Shown here: piece by piece, positions 27,870 to 38,193 of the stretch
Layout of the letters: each line of letters opens with the position of its first letter
Position numbering within the stretch: the first letter of the stretch is position 1
Assembly: GCA_031315915.1 (NCBI GenBank)
Contig: JALDRK010000006.1
Coordinates: 1 to 64,000 of the forward strand
DNA length: 64,000 bases
From: Nitrospirales bacterium
GTDB taxonomy: Bacteria; Nitrospirota; Nitrospiria; Nitrospirales; UBA8639
Direction of reading: 5' to 3'
Notes under the pieces: model-generated
Told to the model about the DNA's origin: nothing
Seen by the model: only the letters and a program-made list of their open reading frames with translations
Databases searched by the model: none
Translations under genes and position numbers: made by a program

Positions 27870-28367
27870 ATGATGCATGATGACCGCGTTCGAGTTTTTG
27901 TTCGGTTTTTTATTGGATTGATCTTTGTTCTTTATTTTGTAGGGGGCAAAACTGTCTTGGCAGAATCAGAGACAGTCAAGGACCCTCTGGTTGAACATTT
28001 GGAATTTATCGGATATCAATGCGATCAGGTCGAACAGGGAATCCGTGCGAAGCATGCGTCAAAAATCCACATTTATATTACCTTTTACAATGGTGGCATT
28101 CGTTTGCAAACGGGATTTCCCGGAAAACCGATGGACGGGAATGTCGAAACTCGGTACCGGGTTAGTAATCGTTTAGTCAAACATATGAAAACCCTTCAGA
28201 TTTACTGGTCCGAGGATGGAAATTTATTTGCGATGGCCTGGATGCCCGGAACTTACGAGAAGGCCCGTTTTTCAGCTTTTATGGAAGCCTGGGAACAGGA
28301 TACGGCCTTGTTACGGCAATCTTATGAAGAGTTGAAGCCTTTTTTAAAGGAAGAAACCAGCGGGTAG
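27870..28367 (+). CDS. Secreted protein of unknown function
   Basis: An N-terminal signal peptide (VFVRFFIGLIFVLYFVGG, cleavage near VLAES) precedes about 135 residues with two Trp-containing strands (LQIYWSEDGNLFAMAWMPG) and a helical end. No family recognised. The ATG at 27870 is chosen because GAAGG lies about 6 nt upstream; a TTG 18 nt earlier is in frame. The upstream 300 bp is AT-rich and probably holds the promoters for this gene and the divergent TPR gene. Confidence 0.65.
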   Translation: MMHDDRVRVFVRFFIGLIFVLYFVGGKTVLAESETVKDPLVEHLEFIGYQCDQVEQGIRAKHASKIHIYITFYNGGIRLQTGFPGKPMDGNVETRYRVSNRLVKHMKTLQIYWSEDGNLFAMAWMPGTYEKARFSAFMEAWEQDTALLRQSYEELKPFLKEETSG

Positions 28368-28421
28368 GCATGGTGAAAAAACGATAATCGTTTGCTTCCC
28401 CATGAATCAAAATTTTGATGA

Positions 28422-28880
28422 TTAATGAGGCGGGTGAAAATGGCCAAGAGCGGCATGATGGAGTTCATGTCCGCAGACTTCAAAGTTCCATTTTGGGCAA
28501 TAAAGGGTGTCCGTCGTAAAATCGTAAAATCCCTTGATCACTTTCAATGAGGCCATTCCCCCTGTTAATAGGGTTTGAAATTCGGCTCCAGGCTGTCCTG
28601 TTCGCGCCTTCCATTTTTCGTGGAGGGACGCCTCATCCAAAAACACCACTTTGAGATTGGCTATCTCGTGGGTTTCCACATAGCGGGTTGCAGTGGAACA
28701 GGCCGGTAAGAACAAAAAGGCTGATAGAGAGACAACCCAAACGAAAGAGGATTTCGATTTTGTAAATTTTTCTCTTCCCGTATTTTGGGGGAACGACGGA
28801 TTCCTCGGTTTTTCATTGGCAGTGGAATTGAGTCGACCGGTTGCCGGAGAATCCTTGAAAAGAGAGCAGATAACGGTCAT
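28422..28880 (-). CDS. Small lipoprotein with a HELHH zinc motif
   Basis: After an unusually long N-region of about 45 residues, a hydrophobic segment ends in a lipobox FLPAC. The mature part is about 90 residues and ends CGHELHHAALGHFHPPH. HELHH fits the HExxH zinc-metalloprotease consensus, with more His nearby as possible third ligands. At this size it would be a minimal metallopeptidase or simply a metal-binding lipoprotein. The ATG at 28880 with AAGGA about 11 nt upstream is used; a TTG at 28913 is also open. The long N-region may mean the true start is an unrecognised codon further in. Confidence 0.6.
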   Translation of the reverse strand: MTVICSLFKDSPATGRLNSTANEKPRNPSFPQNTGREKFTKSKSSFVWVVSLSAFLFLPACSTATRYVETHEIANLKVVFLDEASLHEKWKARTGQPGAEFQTLLTGGMASLKVIKGFYDFTTDTLYCPKWNFEVCGHELHHAALGHFHPPH

Positions 28881-28913
28881 TGTGTGTCTGTTCCTTATAA
28901 CGGACTGATTCAA

Positions 28914-29708
28914 TGCATTGGAGGAGTGTTTTTTGTGTGATATCTGCTATACCAATGCGATATACTAAGCTTCTACATAATTGTATCGGACCGTAAATCA
29001 CAGAACTTAATCCTTAAATGTTAAAAACGGAAATAGAGACAAATGTGCTTGTTAGAGAAAAATCAAGGCTGCACCTGTTCTTCCTCTCCGCCGATTTTCG
29101 GTTGAATGTGTTCGTTGAATGACGGTTGATCCGTTCATTCTTATCTCTCACCCCCTCCAAGCGTGATGAATGCGACTTCTGAAGAATTCTGTGATTACCG
29201 TTCCTATTAACGTGGAAATGGAAGCCAATGACCATCATGAAAAGACAGATGCTCGTTCCCGGAGGGAATTAATTTTCCAGCGCAGAAAAATACTTAGGTA
29301 ATATGCGTGGTTTGCATTACGCTTTTGTATTCAATGCCTATTTGCTAAAAAAGCAATGACTGGAACGTTTTCAGTGAGGTAATGACTGTATGACCATGAG
29401 TTTTCCATTTATTTCCTCGCTCATATATAATGTTCCCTTTATTTCCCAAATTCTATATTCCATGCTTGGGACCAAGGACTCTCCTAGGGGTGTTTTTATG
29501 TGTCTCATGCTCGGTGAAACCATCGTGTGGGCAGTCAAGGACAGCCAGGTGTAGCATCAATGTTGTCTGCCGATTGAGGAACCTATATTCGAACGGATAG
29601 GGCATAAGTGTAATAGACTCCCACTTTTTTGCTCTGGTAATAGAAAGTTACAGACCTGAAAATTCACTCACTTCGACATATCTTGGAAAGGAGCGAAGGA
29701 AACCAACA
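28914..29708. other. Long AT-rich intergenic region
   Basis: There is no supported gene in about 800 bp. It should contain the promoter and 5' leader of the FecR-domain gene. A ribosome site GGAAAGGAG lies at about 29687-29700. I see no hairpin or palindrome good enough to report. Confidence 0.5.
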
Positions 29709-32378
29709 ATGGCTAATTTCATGAATCCGGGATATCTCAAAAAATTCAGAATTAGAGCGGTTTTCTCTCTTTTCGTGCTTGTTGTCTTAATTTCCAGTCA
29801 AATTGCCGGTGGAGCTTGGGTTTGGGCTCTCGACAATACTGTCGGAATGGGAACCAATACATCACGCACTACTCCTTTGATTGCCGGGTTGAGGGGAGAG
29901 GTGACCCTTTTCCAAAGCACCAACCAGGGACATGGATCTGTCCCACATTACCGTCAGACCATGGGGATCGGGGATGTGATCTCTACCGGAGAGGAGTCAG
30001 TGGCCGAAATCCTTTTTCCGTATGGAACAGGGTTGGTCACCGTTCAAGAGTTTTCAGAAGCCTCGTTGGAGAATGATGGTGCCGGTCACTTGGTCTTGAA
30101 TATGAAAGTCGGAGAGGGAGAAATTTCATCTCCTCTCAAAGATCAAGGGGAGAATCGGTTCCTTCTGATTCAGACTCCCAATCTGGTTGCAAAAACCTCC
30201 GGCGGCTTGGTGACTATGGAAGTCAAGTCTACCCTGGCCCAAACCGTTTCACCGGCATCGACTTATACCCCCTATATCCATCGTACGAGTTTACACAGTC
30301 AGGCCACCGCCTCCTCGAATACCGTGTTGTCGGAAAAATTTTGTGTCAAGGAAGGAAGCCTGGAAATTGATTCGCAAAAAAATAGCGCAGGGCAAAAATC
30401 GTTACATGTTTCTGCAGGGCAATGTGTCGGGTTTCTGAATGGGACCCTCAGCGTGGCGCCGGAACGGACGCAACTGACAGACTGGCGAGCCGTCTGCGCA
30501 GTCAATCCTCATTGTGAAATTCCCGAGTCTATTAAACAGCTCATAGCCAAAAAACAAATGGGGCAAGCTTTGGCTCTTGAACGTGCCTTGGTGGGGTCGG
30601 AAAAATCCGATGCCGATATTGATGAACAGGTTATTCTGGCGACAACCGGATTGACGTTGGCTGCGGCTTCACAAATTATTACCCCCCCGGGAAATCCTGT
30701 AGGAGATCCCTTTAATCCCTGCTTGACTGATCCCAATGCTTGTCAGGAGCCGCTCCCTCCTGCTCCAGGCGGGAATCCTGTGAATGAACCTCCCCTAGTC
30801 GGTGGCGGCGGCGGGGGAAATCCCAATCCTGGTAACATCCAGAATGCGGGCTCCTTAATTCCGCCGCAGGGCGTGGCTGGTGGTCAAGGAGCACTTCTCT
30901 ACACAAACAGTGATTTTCTTGCTACCAAAGAATTATTTTTGGTGGATAATAATGCCAATCCCAATACTTCTCCCCATAAGGGGAAAGTTCCTCAATCCTC
31001 TCTTGTCATCAGTACGTTGACTCCAACGCCGGCCTTTAACAATGTGACGCCGACAAATGAATTCATTCCTCCGGTTTTCCCGAGCTTTCCGCAAGGTCCC
31101 ACAACCGATGTGCAGTTGGGAATTGAGGGTGGTACTCGTGAGCAGGTTTTGCAACAATTGGCGTATTGGCTGCGATCGCCATCCATTGATCCCGACACAC
31201 CTCTCCAGGGGATTACGGTTAACGGGGCGGGAGTGAATTGTTCGACTATTTTGAATTGTGCGGAATTGATCTGGGCATTAGGCCAAAACGGCACCTTTCA
31301 ATTCCCAGGATTTGATGCGGGAGTGGATGGAACCATTCAGGCGAGCAGTGCAGGATCGCAAATTACGCTGAAACACGGGGCGACTCTGGTCAACACTCAT
31401 GTGGACATCAGCGGTGTCTCCACCGTCGGACAGCCAACCAAAACGAGTCAATTTTTTTCCCAATTGAATCCTTCATTAGGAAATCAACTTGATGGAAGCC
31501 TGGTATCGATTTTGGGCAATCCTGGGATGCCGGCTAAGGTGGTAATGGAAGATCGGCTGTTGGGAATTTTAGCCAATAGTCATATCCAACCTCAGAATAG
31601 CAACTTATCCACCTCACTGGTCGCGATTTTAGACTCGGAGTTAAAAGGACCGGTTGCCCAGCCGGTTATTGGCAAGGATAGCAATGGGCAAGACATTGTT
31701 CGGTCCGATATTCCTTCCCTCGTGGAGATTATGGATAGTACGGTCGAGGTTGAAAATGGTGTTGTGGTGGCCTCTACCGCCTCAAGCGGGCAAAATGGAG
31801 TGTTGGATCAGGCCTTGCTTGAAGCCTCATCGCCTCTTCTGGCTATGATTCGAGCGAGTTTTGAGACGGCCTCGGATTTTGGGCGGGTAGCCGGTCAAAA
31901 CTCTAAACTGGTTGCCAACTTGGTTTCAGGAGATTCATTGATTCGAGTGGATGCCAGTTCCTTTACCGTGAATGGAAACCTCTTTAGCGTGACGGGAGGG
32001 GGACAGTTCCTGGTTGCCGGAGGCAGTCTCCTTTCCGTTCAAGGGAATAGTACGGTCAACCTCAATAACGGGGTATTTGTCAGTGTGGGACCGGGCTCCC
32101 TCTTTTCTCTGACAGGCGGTGGGTTAGTCAATTTTGGAACAGGTCAGAACGTGGTCAATGTGACAAATAATCTGTGCAGTGGCGGAGGATGTTTTGCTCC
32201 ATTTTCCAATCCTACCTGGCAGGTGGCCGGGGATCCCTCCGGTTTCTCGGCAGCAGCAGGTGCCAATCCGTTCGTTGATTTGGGAAACTTTGCGGATGGG
32301 AGTGTCAATACACTCAACATCGCCCCTGGCTCCGCCATCCTTCAAGTGCAGCCAGGAGGAACCATTCAGATTCAATAA
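29709..32378 (+). CDS. Large secreted FecR-domain protein with beta-helix-like C-terminal half
   Basis: A long signal peptide (to about residue 41) precedes a FecR-like domain (about 55-190: GLRGEVTLFQS, GIGDVISTGEESVAEILF, FLLIQTPNLVAKTSGG). A Pro/Gly linker with GGGGGG follows at about 345-375. The rest, about 400-889, is rich in Asn, Ser, Val and Gly and has repeated short strands (LFSVTGGGQFLVAGGSLLSVQG). This looks like a beta-solenoid of adhesin or passenger type. It has few Cys and no catalytic motif. It is probably an exported surface or extracellular protein; no translocator is adjacent. A rho-independent terminator follows 32 bp downstream, so it is likely monocistronic. Confidence 0.78.
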   Translation: MANFMNPGYLKKFRIRAVFSLFVLVVLISSQIAGGAWVWALDNTVGMGTNTSRTTPLIAGLRGEVTLFQSTNQGHGSVPHYRQTMGIGDVISTGEESVAEILFPYGTGLVTVQEFSEASLENDGAGHLVLNMKVGEGEISSPLKDQGENRFLLIQTPNLVAKTSGGLVTMEVKSTLAQTVSPASTYTPYIHRTSLHSQATASSNTVLSEKFCVKEGSLEIDSQKNSAGQKSLHVSAGQCVGFLNGTLSVAPERTQLTDWRAVCAVNPHCEIPESIKQLIAKKQMGQALALERALVGSEKSDADIDEQVILATTGLTLAAASQIITPPGNPVGDPFNPCLTDPNACQEPLPPAPGGNPVNEPPLVGGGGGGNPNPGNIQNAGSLIPPQGVAGGQGALLYTNSDFLATKELFLVDNNANPNTSPHKGKVPQSSLVISTLTPTPAFNNVTPTNEFIPPVFPSFPQGPTTDVQLGIEGGTREQVLQQLAYWLRSPSIDPDTPLQGITVNGAGVNCSTILNCAELIWALGQNGTFQFPGFDAGVDGTIQASSAGSQITLKHGATLVNTHVDISGVSTVGQPTKTSQFFSQLNPSLGNQLDGSLVSILGNPGMPAKVVMEDRLLGILANSHIQPQNSNLSTSLVAILDSELKGPVAQPVIGKDSNGQDIVRSDIPSLVEIMDSTVEVENGVVVASTASSGQNGVLDQALLEASSPLLAMIRASFETASDFGRVAGQNSKLVANLVSGDSLIRVDASSFTVNGNLFSVTGGGQFLVAGGSLLSVQGNSTVNLNNGVFVSVGPGSLFSLTGGGLVNFGTGQNVVNVTNNLCSGGGCFAPFSNPTWQVAGDPSGFSAAAGANPFVDLGNFADGSVNTLNIAPGSAILQVQPGGTIQIQ

Positions 32379-32409
32379 ATATGATTCTGTGACATCTGCG
32401 GATGTTCGA

Positions 32410-32446
32410 AAGGGGGAGGGATGCAATCCCGTCCCCCTTTTTTGTC
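32410..32446 (+). terminator. Rho-independent terminator of the FecR-domain gene
   Basis: GGGGGAGGGA, loop TGCAA, TCCCGTCCCCC with one mismatch is followed by TTTTTT. Confidence 0.85.
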
Positions 32447-33765
32447 TATGGTTACTGGTAAAGCCTGCCCTGGAGAAAGCTCGGGGTGGACTAAGTAAGA
32501 ATGGGTACAAACCAAGTCTACCCAACAAGACAGGAATTTTTTGTGCGTGATTATTCAGGGCTTCATCGTCATCGAATGTACGGTAGATGCATACTCCAAA
32601 GCGCTTCACGGGTCATCGTGTAGGAAGCGAATGATTTATTTTACGGTGAATCAGGACAACTATCTGATTCAAAATGCACTGTATGTTCGTTCAAGTAAAA
32701 AACCGTGTAGGATGAGGCACCAAGATTGGGCTCATAAAAAGAGGTTAAACGACATGCCTCTGGAAGTCTTTTCTTTATTGAGAGAGAAGTCCCTCCCATG
32801 TTCACATTGATCCACACATCTATCAGGCAATTGCCGTCAAGCAAGCGTCTCATCGTTGAACAGGATTTTCTGTGGGTGGTCGCGAAAGCCTCTGTCTCGG
32901 CTATGAAACCTCATTGGTGAAAGTCATTGGCGGACGCGGAGAGGATTAGGAGAACCGCACAGTTTGTATGTTTGTATCAGCATGGCTTGAAACCGACCCA
33001 TTTGTTCTTGAATATGGGTTATGGTTCATTGCGAGGCCTGATGAAGTTTATCAGGTATCTGGAATCCGAAAACTATTGAGATATTGACAATCGTGCGGAC
33101 TTATCATGAGAGGCGGGCTGGTCGGTCGAATGGCCTCTTTTCGGTCTGTAGGGCAAGTATCCTCGTGCTCAGTCCGTATGTCTGGCAGACTTTGAATTGA
33201 CCGTCTTTGCTATATTTTCGACTATGCCTTGGCTCATTGGTCTTTACCCGTTTCAACATCTATAAAATTGGATCTTGTTTGACCGGGCTCGCCCCGGCAA
33301 TAAAGTCCCGCGGAACTTCTTGGTCGCTGGCTCCACCCAATCATCCGACCGATTAAACGGTTAAACATTACCATCTATGGCCATCGTGGGCCTTTTCACG
33401 ATGGCTTTGAAGATTTCTGCATGTCGTGCGGGGCTTCCCGGGATTGTGAGAAACTTGGGACTATGAAATCACCCGGCTAACGCAGAAATGGCGGAATTTA
33501 AAAAAATCCAGGATGGGTCCTGAACGGGTTTGCGCTTTCGTCTTAGCCGGCAATCTTACCCGTCATTCAGGTCGGAAGAATTTCCATCAGGCATGCCTGT
33601 CGGTAATTTTTCCCTGGCAGATAATTGGGAAACACCGGCATAAGAAGATCTCGAAAAAAGAAGGCACACTGAAATTGCGATTCCACTGGCAGTTGGGACT
33701 GACGGTAATTTTAAGGCGCAGGGAATCTGAGGGAATGTGGAATCAACGACGCTTGGCAAGGCTGT
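32447..33765. other. 1.3-kb stretch with no intact gene
   Basis: Only short frames without ribosome sites are present. One piece (32930-33090) resembles a decayed methyltransferase and is listed separately. The rest is probably degenerate DNA between the FecR and WD40 genes, although a divergent promoter or small RNA cannot be excluded. Confidence 0.5.
32930..33090 (+). pseudogene. Remnant of a class I SAM-dependent methyltransferase
   Basis: One frame reads LYQHGLKPTHLFLNMGYG and SLRGLMKFIRYLESENY, then a stop, then DID. This follows the pattern GLKP..LLD.GCGSLRGG..FI.YL....Y.GID of a known methyltransferase family. The SAM-binding D and GCG positions are changed (N and GYG) and the frame is interrupted, so it is not functional. 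No flanking parts are recognisable. Confidence 0.5.
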
Positions 33766-36700
33766 TTATGATTTAGCAGCAAACTTCTCAACTTCTTTTT
33801 TCGGGTCAAGGTCCAAGGACGAATCCAAGACTTTGGCTCGTTGAAAAAATTTAATGGCTTTGTCCGATTCTCCCTTCCTGGCCAGGTTTTTGGCTTCCTC
33901 TAAATAGCTGGGATGCAAGGGAAGGTTCATGCAGGTTCGTTCATATGGGACGGTAGTGCCGACTAATTCCTGCCATTCGGAAATCGATAAATTCCTTTGA
34001 ACTCCATCGCAGACGGTTTCGGCCAATTTGGGGGTGACGGCCCATAAGGTAATCATTTTTTGAGCTCCCCCCGTGGCCACATTCACTCCATCGGGGCTGA
34101 TGGCAACCGCATCCAGGCTGCCTTTCTGATTGGACAGAATAACGGGGGCACTGGAAGGATGCTGCCAATCCCAAATGCGAGTGGTTTTGTCAGAACTGAC
34201 TGAAATAAGGACCTGACCATCTGAGCTGAACTGCAGATCGGACACTCGACCGGAGTGACCTACTAGATATCGCGGAGGGGCCAATAGGTCCCGCAGATCC
34301 CAAAGGGCAATTTGTTGATCTCTTCCCCCTGAGGCCAACACTGAACCTGATGGATGTACAGCCAGAGTAGAAATGCTTTGAGCATGTCCCTGTAAGATTC
34401 GAGGAGCCGCCTCGGGATGGCGAACGTCCCAAATTTTTATAGTTAAATCATCCCCTCCGGAAATTAAAAAACGTCCATCGGGGGTAAACGTAATGGAATT
34501 GACCCATCCGGCATGGGTCCCAAGTGTCTTATTGCCGGGAGTTTTGGAGGAAAGATCCCACAATCGAATCGTATGATCCTGGCTACTGGAGGCCAAGGTT
34601 TTTCCGTCAGGACTAAAAGCCAAGGATGTTACTCCCTTAATATGGGCGGAAAGGATGACGGGAGGCGTGTCCGGTTGATCAACTGAAAAAACCCGTACTG
34701 AGGTGTCTAGACTTCCTGACGCTACAAATTTTCCGTCAGGACTATATTGTATCGTGAGGACCCCTGCGGAATGTCCGGACAAGTTTTTCGGCGCCTGTTT
34801 AGGGTTTTCGGGGTTCCACAGCCACACCCCGCCGTCACTTGTACCTGAGGCGAGTTGACCTCCCAGAGGATGAAAGGCGAGGGCATTAATTCTTCCCGCC
34901 CCAGCGGGAAAACTAATGGGAGAAGCATGAAGTCCTTCCCTGAGGGCCTGGTCAATGGGAGCCCACTGGATTCCTTTATCCCGGACATTGAATAGGAATG
35001 CTTGTCGAGCCCAGAGTAGCCGGGTTGGGTCCGATTGGGGGAAACGGTCTGAACTGGAAATTGCCGAAGTGATCACCGGCAATACTTGGGCAATGCCAGA
35101 GCTGCTGGAACGGGCTGATTGGCTTGAGGAGATGGAGGATTGGTTTTCTGCAGATGCGTGATTGATTGTGGCCTGGGTCTGGAGATGTTTAACCTCTTGA
35201 TTGGCTTTTTCCAATTGTTGGGTCGCCTGCTTTAGCTGTGAGGAGAATTGATCGCGTTCAGCGGAAATCCGTTGAACATCCTTTTGCAAGGAGGCGTACT
35301 GCGCTTCCTCAACTTCCGATTGCCGAACCTGTTGTTGAGTTTGGCGAAGCGTTGCCTGCGCTTCTGCTAATTGGGTTTCAAGTCGGTTTCGACTATTCAC
35401 GAGATCCACTAACAAGGTCTCATTGCGTTGAGAAAGTTCCTTGGACGTGGCTTGGATGTCTTTGATCGTGGCTTGCCGATTTTCCGTGTCCTGTGTCTTT
35501 ATGGTGAGTTGGGTGGTTAAGGCTGCCACTTCATTTTTGGCGTTTTGGAGCTCACTTTGGCTCTGGCTGAGCTGATTGTTCAAACGATCCTTTTCCTGTC
35601 TAAGGGAATGGATTGAACTTTTTGCGGTATCTTGTTCCTGGGTGAGCAGAGCTTCCAAGTGCGTCGTCTGATTTTGCAGCTTGGCCTCACGATTCCTGAT
35701 GGCTTGAAGTTGTCCGGTCAATTGTTCATTGTCCTGGCGGGTTTTTTCGACAGCCTGACGTTGTTGGGTATTCAAAGCGTCCAAGCGAGCGAGACGTTCA
35801 CTGTATTCGCTCATCTCCTGCTTTTGTGTCAGCAGTTGGTTTTGGAGTTGTGAGCGGGAATCTTGAATTCTGGATAATTCGGTTTGGGAAAGTTTAAGTT
35901 GTTCTCTCAGCGTGCCTTCTGTTCTCTTGAAGTCTTGCTGCCGTTGCTCCAAGGCAAGGTCTTTGTCACGTAATTGGTTTTCCAAGCGATTGAGGGATTC
36001 AATTTGTCGTTTGGATTCGGTTGCGGCCACCTGTTTCTGTTGTCCAAGGAGCGATTCCAGTTCCCGGTTTCGATCGTAAGACTCCGCGAGTTCTTTATTG
36101 GCAGCTTTGAGTCGTTCATCAAGTTGAGAGCGGTCCGCAAGCAGTTTTTTCACTTCGGCAGGCGGGAGAGTCGACTGCTTTAATAAAGCCGTTTGTAATT
36201 CATGGAGTTGATTTTTTGAGGTATCCAATTCTTCCTGAACAGAAGAATATTTTCGCGCTAATTGGTCTCGTTCTACTCGAAGCGCATTCAGATTTTGGCC
36301 ATTCGTCTGTTGGGAGTCTCTTAGGGTACTTTCCAGTTCCTGTATTTGAACCGCTGCTTCCTCTAATTTGTCCTCTTTGGCCTCAAGTTGATCTTGTAAT
36401 TGGGACATTTGAGCGGTTACCTGTTTGACTTCACTATTGCTGAGAGTCTGGTACTGCTTGACGGTTGCTTCTAATTTCGCGATGGTTTTGTCGGCTGTAG
36501 CCAGAGAGAGACGTTGTTCATCAATTCTAGATTGCAATTCTTCAGAGGAGAACGTAGCGGTTGAAGCTTCAGGAGGTGAAATTTCCGTTGAAGAGGAAAT
36601 CGGGGTAGTAGGTTTTGTTGACTGAAGAGCTCCAAAGGCAAATCCAAGACTCAGTAAGAGGAGGCTTGCAGCAACCGCGTAGGCTTTTGAAATTTGAACG

Positions 36701-37800
36701 GGAGCTGGCTGGGCCGGTTTCGGTAGATGACTGTTGACCCATTCAATTGGAAACGCAATTTGATATACCTGATTTCTCACATCAAGGTCTTCCGAAGGAC
36801 CACGAACCACTCCCGCGAGTCGTAGGGATTCTATGATGAGAGATTCATTTTTGATTGACTTTCCTTTTCCTTCCAAAAGCTTCAGATAGGGTTCTAATAG
36901 GGAGACTCCAGAAAAGCTCGGTTCAGTTAAAGCACATCGGACTATTTGCAGGTTCCGATCTTGAATCCCTTGGGGACTGATTAAAAAATTTTCAATGCAG
37001 GCTCCTACCTCCGCCTCGGTCCAGGTACTCCGGTTTTGTTCTTCAATGACTTGAGAGAGCAGTTGGGTGAGGTAGGGATGCCCATTTGTCCAACGATGCA
37101 CCCAACCGATGACGGTTTTCCCTGTTTCATTTGGAAGACTTAAGCTATCGGCTAATGGAAGAGCTTCTTCCAAAGTAAAGTCGGACAAGACCACCTCTTG
37201 TGACCATTGAAACAAAGAGTGGGAATGGTCGGGAATCAATTGTCGGGGCGTGGCGACTCCGCATAACACAAACGTCACACGTTGAAAAATGGGATGGTTG
37301 GCTCTGGCTTCGTAGAGAGAGGCGAGCCAAGCAAAGAAGTCAACACGAAATGGGGCAGTTAAGGTCTGCTCTATTTCGTCAATGAGAAAAATTACTGAGC
37401 CAGGGACTTCTGTGAGAAGCACTTCCTCAACAAATGTGGTCAGTCGTTCCGGAAAAGGTTCGGAGTCGTGGCGGTCCCACCATTCAAACGTGTCTTCCGT
37501 TAAATCCAAAGTATTCTCAATGAGGAATAAGATCTTTTTAAACCATTCCTCTTCTTGGGGAGGTAAGGGAAACTGGCTTAAATCAATAATGATAGGATGG
37601 CAGGAGGCCTGCTTGAGTCGTTCGGCCGTTCGAGCCAGAATGCTGGATTTTCCCATCTGTGGGGAGGTTAAAATATAAGCCGGTAGACCTTCTCGACAGT
37701 ATTCAAAAACTTCATCGTCGGCGGGGCGTGGAAGATATTGAAGATTCCTGGCCTTGACGGTCCGTCCGTTCGAATAGGTTGGATTGTTGGGCAGATTCAT
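33766..37800 (-). CDS. AAA-like NTPase with membrane segment, long coiled coil and seven WD40 repeats
   Basis: The N-terminal 350 residues form an AAA_35-like NTPase (Walker A SPQMGKSS with Lys51; Walker B VIFLIDEIEQ near 138). A membrane-spanning segment follows at about 390-410 (AYAVAASLLLLSLGFAFGAL), then about 450 residues of coiled coil (about 430-900) very rich in Gln, Glu, Leu and Ser. Seven WD40 repeats run at about 985-1270 with DGKTLASSSQDHTIRLWDL-type units, and a short helical tail follows. The order suggests a sensor or scaffold: propeller on one side of the membrane, NTPase on the other. Related NTPase-WD40 proteins act in signalling and some in defence, but the membrane segment and coiled coil argue for a structural or signalling role. 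There is no visible Shine-Dalgarno before the ATG at 37800. No operon partner. Confidence 0.8.
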   Translation of the reverse strand: MNLPNNPTYSNGRTVKARNLQYLPRPADDEVFEYCREGLPAYILTSPQMGKSSILARTAERLKQASCHPIIIDLSQFPLPPQEEEWFKKILFLIENTLDLTEDTFEWWDRHDSEPFPERLTTFVEEVLLTEVPGSVIFLIDEIEQTLTAPFRVDFFAWLASLYEARANHPIFQRVTFVLCGVATPRQLIPDHSHSLFQWSQEVVLSDFTLEEALPLADSLSLPNETGKTVIGWVHRWTNGHPYLTQLLSQVIEEQNRSTWTEAEVGACIENFLISPQGIQDRNLQIVRCALTEPSFSGVSLLEPYLKLLEGKGKSIKNESLIIESLRLAGVVRGPSEDLDVRNQVYQIAFPIEWVNSHLPKPAQPAPVQISKAYAVAASLLLLSLGFAFGALQSTKPTTPISSSTEISPPEASTATFSSEELQSRIDEQRLSLATADKTIAKLEATVKQYQTLSNSEVKQVTAQMSQLQDQLEAKEDKLEEAAVQIQELESTLRDSQQTNGQNLNALRVERDQLARKYSSVQEELDTSKNQLHELQTALLKQSTLPPAEVKKLLADRSQLDERLKAANKELAESYDRNRELESLLGQQKQVAATESKRQIESLNRLENQLRDKDLALEQRQQDFKRTEGTLREQLKLSQTELSRIQDSRSQLQNQLLTQKQEMSEYSERLARLDALNTQQRQAVEKTRQDNEQLTGQLQAIRNREAKLQNQTTHLEALLTQEQDTAKSSIHSLRQEKDRLNNQLSQSQSELQNAKNEVAALTTQLTIKTQDTENRQATIKDIQATSKELSQRNETLLVDLVNSRNRLETQLAEAQATLRQTQQQVRQSEVEEAQYASLQKDVQRISAERDQFSSQLKQATQQLEKANQEVKHLQTQATINHASAENQSSISSSQSARSSSSGIAQVLPVITSAISSSDRFPQSDPTRLLWARQAFLFNVRDKGIQWAPIDQALREGLHASPISFPAGAGRINALAFHPLGGQLASGTSDGGVWLWNPENPKQAPKNLSGHSAGVLTIQYSPDGKFVASGSLDTSVRVFSVDQPDTPPVILSAHIKGVTSLAFSPDGKTLASSSQDHTIRLWDLSSKTPGNKTLGTHAGWVNSITFTPDGRFLISGGDDLTIKIWDVRHPEAAPRILQGHAQSISTLAVHPSGSVLASGGRDQQIALWDLRDLLAPPRYLVGHSGRVSDLQFSSDGQVLISVSSDKTTRIWDWQHPSSAPVILSNQKGSLDAVAISPDGVNVATGGAQKMITLWAVTPKLAETVCDGVQRNLSISEWQELVGTTVPYERTCMNLPLHPSYLEEAKNLARKGESDKAIKFFQRAKVLDSSLDLDPKKEVEKFAAKS

Positions 37801-38193
37801 GGTTTGTGAGTAGATTCCAAAAGCTAATCAGAAAAAAGATGAGCAAACCTTTTCATTAGAGACCGGCCTATGGTCGGTTGTCTTAAGGGGGAAACACGGA
37901 AAGTCTCTAAGAATCGACTGGCCAGTAGCTTACTGGATTTTTGTGGATCTCTCATGTTCAGGGACCTATAGTGGAAGTAGTCTACGGGCAATACTTATGA
38001 AAAAGAAAGGGGACCGTCAACAGGGCTAAACAAGAATTCAAAAAACGAAAGACAACGATGCACAACCTTCAGAATTGGAGAAGAAGAGAATGTAAATGAA
38101 GGTGTGGATTGAGCCTGTTCATTATGTGAAATTCTGCAACCGTTGCCTTGAAATAGGGCTTACAGATATTTCTTTTCAGAGCTTTATTGAACC
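37801..38193. other. Intergenic region, nothing recognised
   Basis: It is AT-rich and upstream of the AAA/WD40 gene, so its promoter should be here. No other feature is seen. Confidence 0.45.
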
